Below are positions 8,190 through 17,201 of a stretch of DNA of 35,967 nucleotides, one piece after another (the first letter of the stretch is position 1; every line of letters begins with the position of its first letter). The DNA comes from Candidatus Zixiibacteriota bacterium. GTDB taxonomy: Bacteria > Zixibacteria > MSB-5A5 > GN15 > FEB-12. A program made the position numbers and the translations under genes. The notes below the pieces were generated by a model. It searched no databases, had not been told where the DNA came from, and worked only from the letters and a program-made list of their open reading frames with translations. The stretch covers positions 1 to 35,967 of the forward strand of contig JAJRZL010000001.1 in the NCBI GenBank assembly GCA_024275255.1, given 5' to 3'.

Positions 8190-10007
8190 TTATGCCAGTT
8201 TATCCAGTTCCTCGACCTGTTCGTTAAACAGTTTAATAGTCGCCTGAACCGGATCCGGGGTTGACATATCCACACCGCAGATTTTCAAAAGCTCGATAGG
8301 ATAATCTTTTCCCCCCGATGACAGCAGCTCGAGGTAGCGCTCAATGATATTCTCTTCACCGGCAATAACCTTCTCCAGTATCGCCTGTGAAGCGGCATAC
8401 GAGGTGGCATACTGGTACACGTAGTAGGCATTGTAAAAATGCGGAATCCGACTCCATTTCAGCGGAGTATAGTCATCCATAGTTAAGTGCGGACCAAAAT
8501 ACTTCTCCAAAAGTTCACGCCACCATGCAGTCATCGTGTCCGGTGATAATGCACCGCCTTTTTCTACTTCTTGATGAATTTTCAATTCAAAACGGGCATA
8601 TAAAATCTGGTTGAAAAATGTCCCGACCGTATTGTCAATCTGGCGATTGAGCAGGTATAACCTGTCGCGGGTATCCTTGGTCTTTTTGAGTAGATGCTGT
8701 AAAAGCAACCCTTCATTTAATGTCGAGGCGACTTCGGCAACAAAAATGGAATACTGCGACTTTTCATACGGTAATGCTTTACTCGACAAATGACTGTGCA
8801 TGGCATGACCCATCTCGTGAGCCAGGGTAAACATGTTGTCAATAGTGCCGTTGTAATTCATCAGGACAAACGGATGGGCGGAATAGTTACCCCAGTTGTA
8901 AGCTCCGCTGCCTTTTCCTTCGGTTTCGTACACATCCACCCAACGGTTTTCAAACGCATGGCGCATGTTGTTAACATATTCCGTACCAAGCGGCTGCACC
9001 GCCTCCAGTACTTCCTTGACCGCGTCATCATACGAAACCTCGTAATTCCGGTCAGGGAAGAGCGGACATATCATATCCCAGGAAAATATGTTATCCAGTT
9101 TCAGCACCCGTTTACGGACAGCAACATACTTGTGCAATCCGTTCAGGTCAGATTCGGCGGTATCAAGAAGTGAATGGTACACGGAAACCGGGATGTTATT
9201 GCCAAATAACGAACCGGATAAACAATCCTCAAAAAGACGTGCTTTCGTGTAAAAAATATCCTTGTTGACACTCGACGACAAAGAAGCGCTTAACGTATTA
9301 AGATGCTCCTTGTACACGGAATAGAATGCCATGTGGGCATCCTTCCGTACACGAGGATCTGATGACTCCAAAAATTTCGCATACCGCTGTTTTGTCAGGG
9401 TGACCTCGTTGCCCTGCTCATCGCGAATCGAGGGATATTTCAAATCGGCATCATCGAGCATAGTAAAGATAGATGAAGGCGCTTTGGTAACCATAAGTGA
9501 TTGTGCAAGCAGTTCTTCCACTTCTTTTGAGCGTATATGCTGACGAGAACGGATGAGTTCCTTGATATAAAAATCATAGACATCTGTTTTGGGGAAATTA
9601 TTCGCCATCTCAAGAAGTTTCGATTCCTCGATTTCCAGCAATTCCGGCTCGATAAATGAAAATGCTGCCGCCACTTGTGACATCAACTGCATAGCCCGGT
9701 TCGTCATTTCCTGAAACTGTGAAACACGATTGTCAAGATCCTGATTGAGATAGGCATACTGATAAAGATTGTGAGTGATTATACTCAGCTCGGTACGGCT
9801 TTCCAGGCATTCATACAGGACCTGCGGTGATGTAGCCAGTTTCCCGGCATAGGTTTTCGCCTTTTCTATGAGCATATATGCTTTTTTGAAATCCGCTTCC
9901 CAGGCATCTTTCGAGGGGTACAAATCCTCCAATTTCCATTTATACTGGTCCGCTATCTGTTCACGGGAGGGGATAGCGCCGGTTTTTGTTTCGGCTGATA
10001 CGGGCAT
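8190..10007 (-). CDS. pepF: Oligoendopeptidase F (M3 family)
   Basis: Zinc motif HEMGHAMHSHLS, QYKWKLEDLYPS N-terminus, GGKDYPIELLKICGVDM C-terminus. Start placed at MPVSAET (10007) after AGAAAGGAAACCG; the ORF track start is 10091. Confidence 0.93.
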   Translation of the reverse strand: MPVSAETKTGAIPSREQIADQYKWKLEDLYPSKDAWEADFKKAYMLIEKAKTYAGKLATSPQVLYECLESRTELSIITHNLYQYAYLNQDLDNRVSQFQEMTNRAMQLMSQVAAAFSFIEPELLEIEESKLLEMANNFPKTDVYDFYIKELIRSRQHIRSKEVEELLAQSLMVTKAPSSIFTMLDDADLKYPSIRDEQGNEVTLTKQRYAKFLESSDPRVRKDAHMAFYSVYKEHLNTLSASLSSSVNKDIFYTKARLFEDCLSGSLFGNNIPVSVYHSLLDTAESDLNGLHKYVAVRKRVLKLDNIFSWDMICPLFPDRNYEVSYDDAVKEVLEAVQPLGTEYVNNMRHAFENRWVDVYETEGKGSGAYNWGNYSAHPFVLMNYNGTIDNMFTLAHEMGHAMHSHLSSKALPYEKSQYSIFVAEVASTLNEGLLLQHLLKKTKDTRDRLYLLNRQIDNTVGTFFNQILYARFELKIHQEVEKGGALSPDTMTAWWRELLEKYFGPHLTMDDYTPLKWSRIPHFYNAYYVYQYATSYAASQAILEKVIAGEENIIERYLELLSSGGKDYPIELLKICGVDMSTPDPVQATIKLFNEQVEELDKLA

Positions 10008-10204
10008 CGGTTTCCTTTCTATTGTTCTTACTTTATGGGCGCTAATATCGCTAAAATCGCTACAAAAGGCAAGCGACTTCAAACACGCCATACATACCAG
10101 CCAGTCGGCTTTTTAACATCATTTTTTATGGAGATTTTTCTTCTTATTGTCTACCAATATACCTATATTATTTCCCTAAAAAAGAGCAACGCCGGTATAG
10201 GTAT

Positions 10205-10281
10205 CTTTCAGGCTTTGTAAGATGTGCCATTATAGTATGTTATAGAGCAATATACCTGTTGTTCAAAGCAAAACCTGAAAG
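10205..10281 (+). promoter_or_regulatory. Structured leader candidate upstream of mrp
   Basis: CTTTCAGGCTTTG (10205-10217) pairs with CAAAG(caaaa)CCTGAAAG (10264-10281); one bulge. Ends 30 nt before the mrp ATG. Confidence 0.35.
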
Positions 10282-10310
10282 GCGACACAAAGACAGGATA
10301 GGCAAACACG

Positions 10311-11363
10311 ATGGTGACAAAAGAAGCTGTTCTTGATGTATTAAGCGGAATCGACGACCCCGAGTTGAAAAAACCGCTGACCGAACTTGACATGGTAAAA
10401 TCGATTTCCACAGAAAATGGAAATGTGGAAATCACCATTCTTCTTACCGTTCCCGGCTGTCCCTTGAAAGACAAAATGACAGCAGATATCACGGAAGGAG
10501 TACAACGCCTTGCCGGGGTAGAGTCGGTGAAAGTCATCTTCGATGTTATGAATGATGAACAACGGGAACAGCTCAAAGCCAAACTTGGCTATGGCGCAAG
10601 TGTATCCCCGGATAAATCCAGGGTTGTCAATATCCCGGCAAAACGTTTTATCGCCGTTGCCTCCGGTAAAGGAGGGGTGGGAAAATCAACTGTCACTGCC
10701 AATCTTGCCGCTGCCCTTGCCCGGCTTGGTTATTCTGTTGGTTTACTCGATGCCGATGTGTACGGGTTTTCCATACCGCGTATGCTCGGTATTAACGGTG
10801 CTCCAACGGCTATTGATGATAAAATTGTCCCGCTGCGTCATGGTGATAACCTGCAGGTCATTTCCATGGGGTTTTTCGTTAACGAAGACGACCCGGTAAT
10901 CTGGCGGGGACCGTTGCTTCATAAAGCTATCAATCAATTTCTTACCGATGTCATGTGGGACAACCTCGACTTTTTATTTCTCGATCTCCCACCCGGAACC
11001 GGTGATGTGACCCTGACTATCGCCCAGGGTATCCCCACTGCGGAATTACTGGTCGTTACCACTCCACAGGAGACAGCAACTCATGTTGCGGGACGTGTTG
11101 CCAAATTGGCAGAACGAACAAAACTAAAAGTTATCGGGATTATTGAAAACATGTCCTACTTCGAGAAGGACGGAGAGCGGGAATATATTTTCGGTCAGGG
11201 CGGAGGAAAAACGCTCGCTGAAAAACTCGGCGTTCCTTTCATAGGAGAAATCCCTCTTCGTACATCCATTCGAGAGGGAAGCGACAACGGGAAACCTGTT
11301 GCAACCGATGGTGACGAATACGAGGTGTCGCTCTTTGAATCACTCGCCAGGCGGCTTTTATAA
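10311..11363 (+). CDS. mrp: Mrp/NBP35 (ApbC) family iron-sulfur carrier ATPase with N-terminal MIP18/DUF59 domain
   Basis: ASGKGGVGKSTVTANLAAALARLGYSVGLLDADVYGFSIPRMLG, LFLDLPPGTGDVTLTIAQ, N-terminal LSGIDDPELKKPLTELDMV. Confidence 0.93.
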   Translation: MVTKEAVLDVLSGIDDPELKKPLTELDMVKSISTENGNVEITILLTVPGCPLKDKMTADITEGVQRLAGVESVKVIFDVMNDEQREQLKAKLGYGASVSPDKSRVVNIPAKRFIAVASGKGGVGKSTVTANLAAALARLGYSVGLLDADVYGFSIPRMLGINGAPTAIDDKIVPLRHGDNLQVISMGFFVNEDDPVIWRGPLLHKAINQFLTDVMWDNLDFLFLDLPPGTGDVTLTIAQGIPTAELLVVTTPQETATHVAGRVAKLAERTKLKVIGIIENMSYFEKDGEREYIFGQGGGKTLAEKLGVPFIGEIPLRTSIREGSDNGKPVATDGDEYEVSLFESLARRLL

Positions 11364-11781
11364 CACCATAACGATAACTTCTTGTGCGAAGCGGTATTCA
11401 TTGGGGAACGATTACAAGAACCATATTACCAATGTTCCTCAAGAGAGATAGTAAAAAAATGAGCGCGTTATAAGATACGCTAAACCAAGTAGTTCACGAT
11501 TAAGAGAAATTAATCTTCTCTCTCGCTTGACCAGCTTATCCACATAGATTATTTATGACTATGTATTCACCTAAACTACAAAATGTTAATAAAATGTGGG
11601 TTTATATTTTTGTGTGTTGCAATCCTTATTGCCGCACAAAAACTTAGGATGTTTTTACTAACTTATGGATGTGAGTAACTATGTGGAAAAGTTTTAACAA
11701 CAATGTTTCATGTGCGTGTATCAATTTGGGTGATAGGAAGTTTCAGTATCAACATGGTGTGTATAACGCAAGGGGAATAAA
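11364..11781. other. Candidate chromosomal replication origin region upstream of dnaA
   Basis: 418-bp AT-rich intergenic. Exact DnaA box TTATCCACA at 11536-11544; TTTTCCACA (matches TTWTNCACA) on the minus strand at 11682-11690. AT-rich stretch about 11546-11650. Confidence 0.6.
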
Positions 11782-13170
11782 GTGAGCATACACGAGAATA
11801 TATCCAACTCAACAGAATGGCGTGATTGCTTACAATACATATCACGTCGTATGAAAGAGCAGTCTTTCAATACATGGTTCAAACCGATTAAAGGGAACCT
11901 TAACGGGAATGGAAAATTCAAGCTTGCTGTCCCCAACCAATTTGTTGCCGATTGGATTCAGGGACATTTTTCGGATATCATTGAGGAAGCGTTCACCGAG
12001 GTCCTGGGGAAACCGTATGAAATCGAGTACATTATTTCCAGTAACGACATTGAGATTAACGGCATAAAACAAACAACACTGGAATTATCCCCTCAGGAGA
12101 AAAGAGAATCCATACGTTTATCCCAACAGGAACAAAAATTTCTCTCTCCGCATAACTTGAACCGCAAATATGACTTCGACTCGCTCGTAGTGGGCGATTT
12201 CAACCAGTTTGCCTGCGCGGCAGCAATGGCGGTTGCTGAAGGACCGGGGTTGACCAAGTACAACCCACTGTTTATTTACGGCGGGACCGGTTTGGGAAAA
12301 ACACACATCGCCCAGGCTGTGGGGAATGCAATTCTTGAGTCATACCCGTCAAAGCGAGTCATGTACGCCACTTCCGAAAAGTTTACGTCGGATTTTATTG
12401 CTTCTCTCTCCGATCGTTCTACTTATGCCTTTACAAGGGTGTACCGGGATGTTGATGTGCTCATTATTGATGATATCCAGTTTTTTACCGGTAAGGAGTC
12501 AACTCAGGAGCAGTTTTTCCATACGTTTAATACCCTTCACCACCAGGGAAAACAAATCATTCTCACTTCTGACCGCCCTCCACGGGAGATTAAAGGACTT
12601 GAGGAACGATTGCTTTCGCGATTTTCATGGGGTCTTGTTACCGATTTACAGGCTCCTGATCTTGAAAGCCGGACCGCCATCCTGTACAAAAAGCTGGAAA
12701 CGGAGGGAACCAACCTGCCCGACAACGTGGTGAAATACATTGCCAGCCAGGTTTCCACCAATATTCGTGAGCTGGAGGGGGCGTTGATTCGCCTGCTGGC
12801 GTATGCCTCGGTGAAGGAAGTCCCTGTTGATTTGCAACTGGCTGAAAAGGTACTGGGAGATACGCTGCTTTACAATAAAAAGACAGTGGATATCAATACT
12901 ATCCAGACCAAAACAGCAGAGTATTTCGGTATCGAGCAGGAGATGATGAAAGCAAAGAAAAAGACCTCCGATATCGTGCTTGCCCGTCAGGTAGCTATGT
13001 ACCTGTCACGCTCGCTTACCAGCAAGTCTTTGAAAACAATCGGTAATGCTTTTGGTGGCAGGGATCACTCAACCGTAATCCATGCGTGTGATATTATTTC
13101 CAGGAAGATGTCGATGGACCCTACTTTGCGCGATAAAATCGACAAAATATCAGCAGCGTTGTTTTATTAA
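11782..13170 (+). CDS. dnaA: Chromosomal replication initiator protein DnaA
   Basis: NPLFIYGGTGLGKTHIAQAVGNAI, VLIIDDIQFF, RLLSRFSWGLVTDLQ, and C-terminal GGRDHSTVIHACDII. GTG start. Confidence 0.98.
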   Translation: MSIHENISNSTEWRDCLQYISRRMKEQSFNTWFKPIKGNLNGNGKFKLAVPNQFVADWIQGHFSDIIEEAFTEVLGKPYEIEYIISSNDIEINGIKQTTLELSPQEKRESIRLSQQEQKFLSPHNLNRKYDFDSLVVGDFNQFACAAAMAVAEGPGLTKYNPLFIYGGTGLGKTHIAQAVGNAILESYPSKRVMYATSEKFTSDFIASLSDRSTYAFTRVYRDVDVLIIDDIQFFTGKESTQEQFFHTFNTLHHQGKQIILTSDRPPREIKGLEERLLSRFSWGLVTDLQAPDLESRTAILYKKLETEGTNLPDNVVKYIASQVSTNIRELEGALIRLLAYASVKEVPVDLQLAEKVLGDTLLYNKKTVDINTIQTKTAEYFGIEQEMMKAKKKTSDIVLARQVAMYLSRSLTSKSLKTIGNAFGGRDHSTVIHACDIISRKMSMDPTLRDKIDKISAALFY

Positions 13171-13452
13171 CATGTGTGTAAATCATTTGTGGAATGCTAT
13201 GAAAAACCCAACTTGGATAGTGAAATGTGGATTACAGTCAAAGAGTGTGTGCAGTCGGGGGAAAAGATTGGGGATAACTAATCGAGGAAATTGTAAATTA
13301 AAATGTTGCTATTCTTGGGATTTACGTTGCATATTTACTTACTGAATGGAGATGTACACATTCCAACAGGCTTAATTATTATTGCTTGTTAGATATGTAA
13401 AGGGATAATAAAGAAATAACTGTTGAAATCGAGAGCATGGGAGATTGTATAG

Positions 13453-14565
13453 ATGAAGTTTACATTACCGAAATCTAAACTTGGAGATTACCTGCAATAT
13501 ATTCTTCAGGTAGTACCGAACAAAGCAACATTACCAATTTTAACCAGTATTCTCATCGAAGCTCTGGAAAATAAATTGAAAATTTCGGCGACGGATTTGG
13601 ACTTGTCTATGACGGTTTCTCTTGATGGAAAGGTTGTTAAAAAAGGCTCGATTGCGGTTCCTGCTCGTATTCTGTCTGATATTATACGTGAATTACCGGA
13701 ATCGGAAATAACGGTTGAGGGAACCTCATCCCGGGTGGAGTTGAAAATACCGAATGGTTCGTACAAAATCGGTGCGATTTCCCCGGAAGATTTCCCGAAA
13801 CTACCGGCGGTTAATACCAAAAAGGAAATAAAAATAGATGGTGAAAGTCTTGTCAAAATGATACGCAAGACAACTTTTGCCTGTTCCGATGATGAGACAC
13901 GCCCGGCACTCAATGGTGTGCTCTGGCAGACTAAGGGTGATAAAATGCAAATGGTTGCCACCGATGGGCACCGGCTGGCGCGGATGGCTGCTGACAATCC
14001 GACATTGAAGGGCATGTATGACGATGTGATTATTCCTCCAAAAGTGTTAAATTTACTGCCAAAGCTGATGGGTGATACGAACCGGGAGGTTGGTATTATC
14101 TTTGGAGAAAATAATATCATTTTCAATTTGGGTGATATTATCATTACTTCAAGGCTTCTTGAAGGTCCGTATCCCAATTTTGAGCAGGTTATTCCGGTTG
14201 ATAATGATAAAAAGCTGGTTGTTTCGAGAAATGAGTTAGCCGGGGCGGTGAGACGAGTATCTATTTTATCGAACGCATTGACCCACCAGGTAAAGTTTTC
14301 CATGAAAGATAATAAACTGACATTATCCACAGCAAATGCGGATGTCGGAGGTGAAGGTAAGGAAGTGATTTCCTGCACATACACCGGTGAGCCTATTGAG
14401 CTTGGGTATAATGCCAACTATGTTCTGGAAGTATTGAGCAAGATAGACAGTGATGATGTTGTGTTTGAATTATCTACGAATGTTTCTGCCGGGGTAGTGT
14501 ATAACGTGGATATTCCCAAAGAAGAATATCTCTGCCTGGTTATGCCGCTGCGTTTGGCAGAGTAA
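13453..14565 (+). CDS. dnaN: DNA polymerase III subunit beta
   Basis: MKFTLPKSKLGDYLQYILQVVPNKATLPILTSILIEA..., DETRPALNGVLW, VATDGHRLA, terminal YLCLVMPLRL. Confidence 0.97.
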   Translation: MKFTLPKSKLGDYLQYILQVVPNKATLPILTSILIEALENKLKISATDLDLSMTVSLDGKVVKKGSIAVPARILSDIIRELPESEITVEGTSSRVELKIPNGSYKIGAISPEDFPKLPAVNTKKEIKIDGESLVKMIRKTTFACSDDETRPALNGVLWQTKGDKMQMVATDGHRLARMAADNPTLKGMYDDVIIPPKVLNLLPKLMGDTNREVGIIFGENNIIFNLGDIIITSRLLEGPYPNFEQVIPVDNDKKLVVSRNELAGAVRRVSILSNALTHQVKFSMKDNKLTLSTANADVGGEGKEVISCTYTGEPIELGYNANYVLEVLSKIDSDDVVFELSTNVSAGVVYNVDIPKEEYLCLVMPLRLAE

Positions 14566-14636
14566 AAAAAGAGCAATTATCTATAGTATAGTGCAATAAT
14601 TCTTTCTTGTATTATTTATGATGAGCTTATGAGTGC

Positions 14637-15725
14637 ATGTATCTTACTTCTCTTTCTCTGACCGGGTTTCGTAATTTCTCAACAGCGCAATTACAGCCTT
14701 CAAAGTTTGTAAATATCTTTTATGGAAACAATGGGGTAGGAAAGACCAACCTCCTTGAGGCAGTGTTTGTTTTGTGCCTGGGGAGGTCACAACGCGGTTC
14801 ACCGGATGCTGTGCTTATCCAGGATGGTCAGGAAGTCTATCGTATTGAGGGAAATGTTATAAGTGAAGATAAACAAGTTGAAGTATCGGTGGCATATCAG
14901 CGGGGAGGGAGAAAAAAAATAGCGATAGACGGTGTACAGGTAAAAGCTGCAGAATTATATGAGCAGTTTGCAGTTGTCTCAGCGGGACCCGAGGACAGCG
15001 AAATCCTTCAGGGGGCACCCTCGATTCGTCGGACCTTTATTGACATTTACCTTTCTCAACTATCAAAACAATACTTATCGACTCTTACTGATTACCAGCG
15101 GACATTGGCACAGAAAAATGCTGCACTGAAAATAGAGGAAGATCCTATGCCGTTTGATGCCCTGCTTGTACCGCTGGGAAGTACTGTTACTAAAACGCGG
15201 GCTGTATTTATTGAGCAGTTGCATACTCTCGCAAAAGAATATTATTACAAGCTGTCAGGTGGTGGGAATCTTGGAATTATGTATCAGCCATCTGTCGTTC
15301 CCGGTAAAAAAATGGTGGCGCCATCGGAAGTAGAGGAAGCGTTTAGTCAAAAGTTATCGGATTACAGGCAAAGGGAGATGCTTGTAAAAACATCGTTGGT
15401 TGGACCTCATCGTGATGATATCTTTATTACTATTGGAGATTTACCTGCCCGTACCCATGCGTCACAGGGAGAAATCCGAACGGCAGCCATTTCATTGAAA
15501 CTATCCGTCTTTCATCTCTTGAAGGAAAAGAGAGAAACAACACCAATACTGCTGCTTGATGAGGTGTTTGCAGAACTTGACAAAGAGAGAACAAATGCTC
15601 TGGTAGCATCGTTTGGTGATTTCGGGCAGATTTTTCTCACAACTGCTCTCGAACCGCCGGAAAAACTGGAACAGGATTGTGCACGTTTTTTTATTACACA
15701 GGGTTCAATAGAAAGAGCGGGGTAA
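14637..15725 (+). CDS. recF: DNA replication and repair protein RecF
   Basis: LTGFRNFSTAQLQPSKFVNIFYGNNGVGKTNLLEAV, SAGPEDSEILQGAPSIRRTFID, LVGPHRDDIFI, SQGEIRTAAISLKL, LLLDEVFAELD. Confidence 0.95.
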   Translation: MYLTSLSLTGFRNFSTAQLQPSKFVNIFYGNNGVGKTNLLEAVFVLCLGRSQRGSPDAVLIQDGQEVYRIEGNVISEDKQVEVSVAYQRGGRKKIAIDGVQVKAAELYEQFAVVSAGPEDSEILQGAPSIRRTFIDIYLSQLSKQYLSTLTDYQRTLAQKNAALKIEEDPMPFDALLVPLGSTVTKTRAVFIEQLHTLAKEYYYKLSGGGNLGIMYQPSVVPGKKMVAPSEVEEAFSQKLSDYRQREMLVKTSLVGPHRDDIFITIGDLPARTHASQGEIRTAAISLKLSVFHLLKEKRETTPILLLDEVFAELDKERTNALVASFGDFGQIFLTTALEPPEKLEQDCARFFITQGSIERAG

Positions 15726-16781
15726 ATGACCGGCTTACGACTTGAAAATATCAGTAAAGAATTTGATGGAAAAGCTGTTCTTCGTGATGTTTCACTCGTT
15801 ATGGATGAAGGGGAGCTTCTGGTAGTGCTGGGACCATCGGGATGCGGAAAATCGACTTTACTGCGCCTGATAGCAGGTTTGGAGAATCCGGATGAAGGGG
15901 CTATCTATATAGGTGAAAGACGGGTTGACCGTTTGCATCCGCGTGAACGAAATGTGGCAATGGTGTTTCAGAACTATGCTCTTTATCCCCACATGGCAGT
16001 AGAAAGCAACCTTGCTTTTCCGCTTAAAATTGCCAGGGTGAGTAAAAAGGAACGGCAGAGGAGGGTTCATGAAGTTGCCCGGTTACTTGGGTTGACTGAA
16101 AAATTATCTGCCCGTCCCGGTCAACTGTCCGGTGGGCAACGCCAACGAGTAGCTTTGGGGAGAGCAATTATTCGTAACCCGGATTTATTCCTGCTTGACG
16201 AACCCCTATCAAACCTTGATGCCGATCTCCGGGTTCGAATGCGGTATGAAATATCCCGAATCCAGCGAACATTGCGGATTACAACAGTCTTTGTTACCCA
16301 TGACCAGACCGAAGCATTGACATTGGCGGACAGGATTGCAATAATGAATGAAGGATATATTGTTCAAACAGGAACACCGGAAGAACTATATAACAATCCC
16401 GGGAATCTTTTTGTTGCACAGTTTATCGGTTCACCGAAAATCAATATAATCGAAACAGAAGTAACAGATAACTTGTTAACATTATTTAGTTTCCCTGTTT
16501 CAACAAGGTTGGCATCACATTCCAACAAGGTAGTCGTTGGAATAAGACCTGATAAAGTAAAACTGGTTGATAGTGATGGTAACATCACGGTAGATGCAGT
16601 AGTGAATGGATGTGAATTTCATGGTGAGCGCTATGTTGTGAATGCTGTTGTTGGCAACGAACGAATAGTTGTTTCAAATGTAAAGACTTCCATTGCAATT
16701 GGAGAAAAGATAGTACTCTCGATTAATCCTTCTGAATTATTGTTTTTCGACCTGGTGACCGGACAGAGAATAGATAAATAA
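15726..16781 (+). CDS. MalK/UgpC-type ABC transporter ATP-binding protein with TOBE-like C-terminus
   Basis: LGPSGCGKSTLLRLIAGLE, MVFQNYALYPHMAVESNLAFPLK, LSGGQRQRVALGRAIIRNPDLFLLDEPLSNLDADLR. ATG abuts the recF TAA. No permease genes nearby. Confidence 0.92.
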   Translation: MTGLRLENISKEFDGKAVLRDVSLVMDEGELLVVLGPSGCGKSTLLRLIAGLENPDEGAIYIGERRVDRLHPRERNVAMVFQNYALYPHMAVESNLAFPLKIARVSKKERQRRVHEVARLLGLTEKLSARPGQLSGGQRQRVALGRAIIRNPDLFLLDEPLSNLDADLRVRMRYEISRIQRTLRITTVFVTHDQTEALTLADRIAIMNEGYIVQTGTPEELYNNPGNLFVAQFIGSPKINIIETEVTDNLLTLFSFPVSTRLASHSNKVVVGIRPDKVKLVDSDGNITVDAVVNGCEFHGERYVVNAVVGNERIVVSNVKTSIAIGEKIVLSINPSELLFFDLVTGQRIDK

Positions 16782-16886
16782 AAAAAACAGTTATCATTGA
16801 TATTATGTTTTTATCATATAATATCTTACACCGTTGTTGATGACTTTTATGATGTGCCTGTGTTTTATTTATTGTTTATAACCGCT

Positions 16887-16906
16887 AAAAAAACTTGACA
16901 AATATA
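16887..16906 (+). promoter_or_regulatory. TTGACA-containing element upstream of the 1336-aa protein gene
   Basis: AAAAAAACTTGACAAATATA, 18/20 identical to 21519-21538. No convincing -10 at 17-nt spacing. Confidence 0.3.
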
Positions 16907-17201
16907 ACAATTATTACCACATTATAACGTAAGTACAAAGCCAGAATACTAATCTTGCTGTCAGTTTATAGCTGAAATATGCGACTAACAAGTACTGTTT
17001 AAAACAATTGTTAGCGGGGTCATATGTTGACGTGTTTTGTTTGTATTAAAAAAATCCATCAATATAATAAAATAATAATAACAACAGTACTAATGTAAGG
17101 AGGTGTATATAGGTAATCCTGTTTTTTGTTCGTGGTCAGTATGTAGTATTCCACGTACTGACATTGGTTGAGTAACTATCCGTATTTGAGAGAGGTATGC
17201 T

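Noticed and set aside
8084-8275. 63-aa minus-strand ORF MWICQPRIRFRRLL...
   Set aside because: Overlaps the pepF 3' end out of frame and has no SD; the GTG ORF at 7996-8118 is a better candidate in this gap.
13506-14417. 303-aa minus-strand ORF inside dnaN
   Set aside because: dnaN is unambiguous on the plus strand; the antisense translation resembles no known protein.
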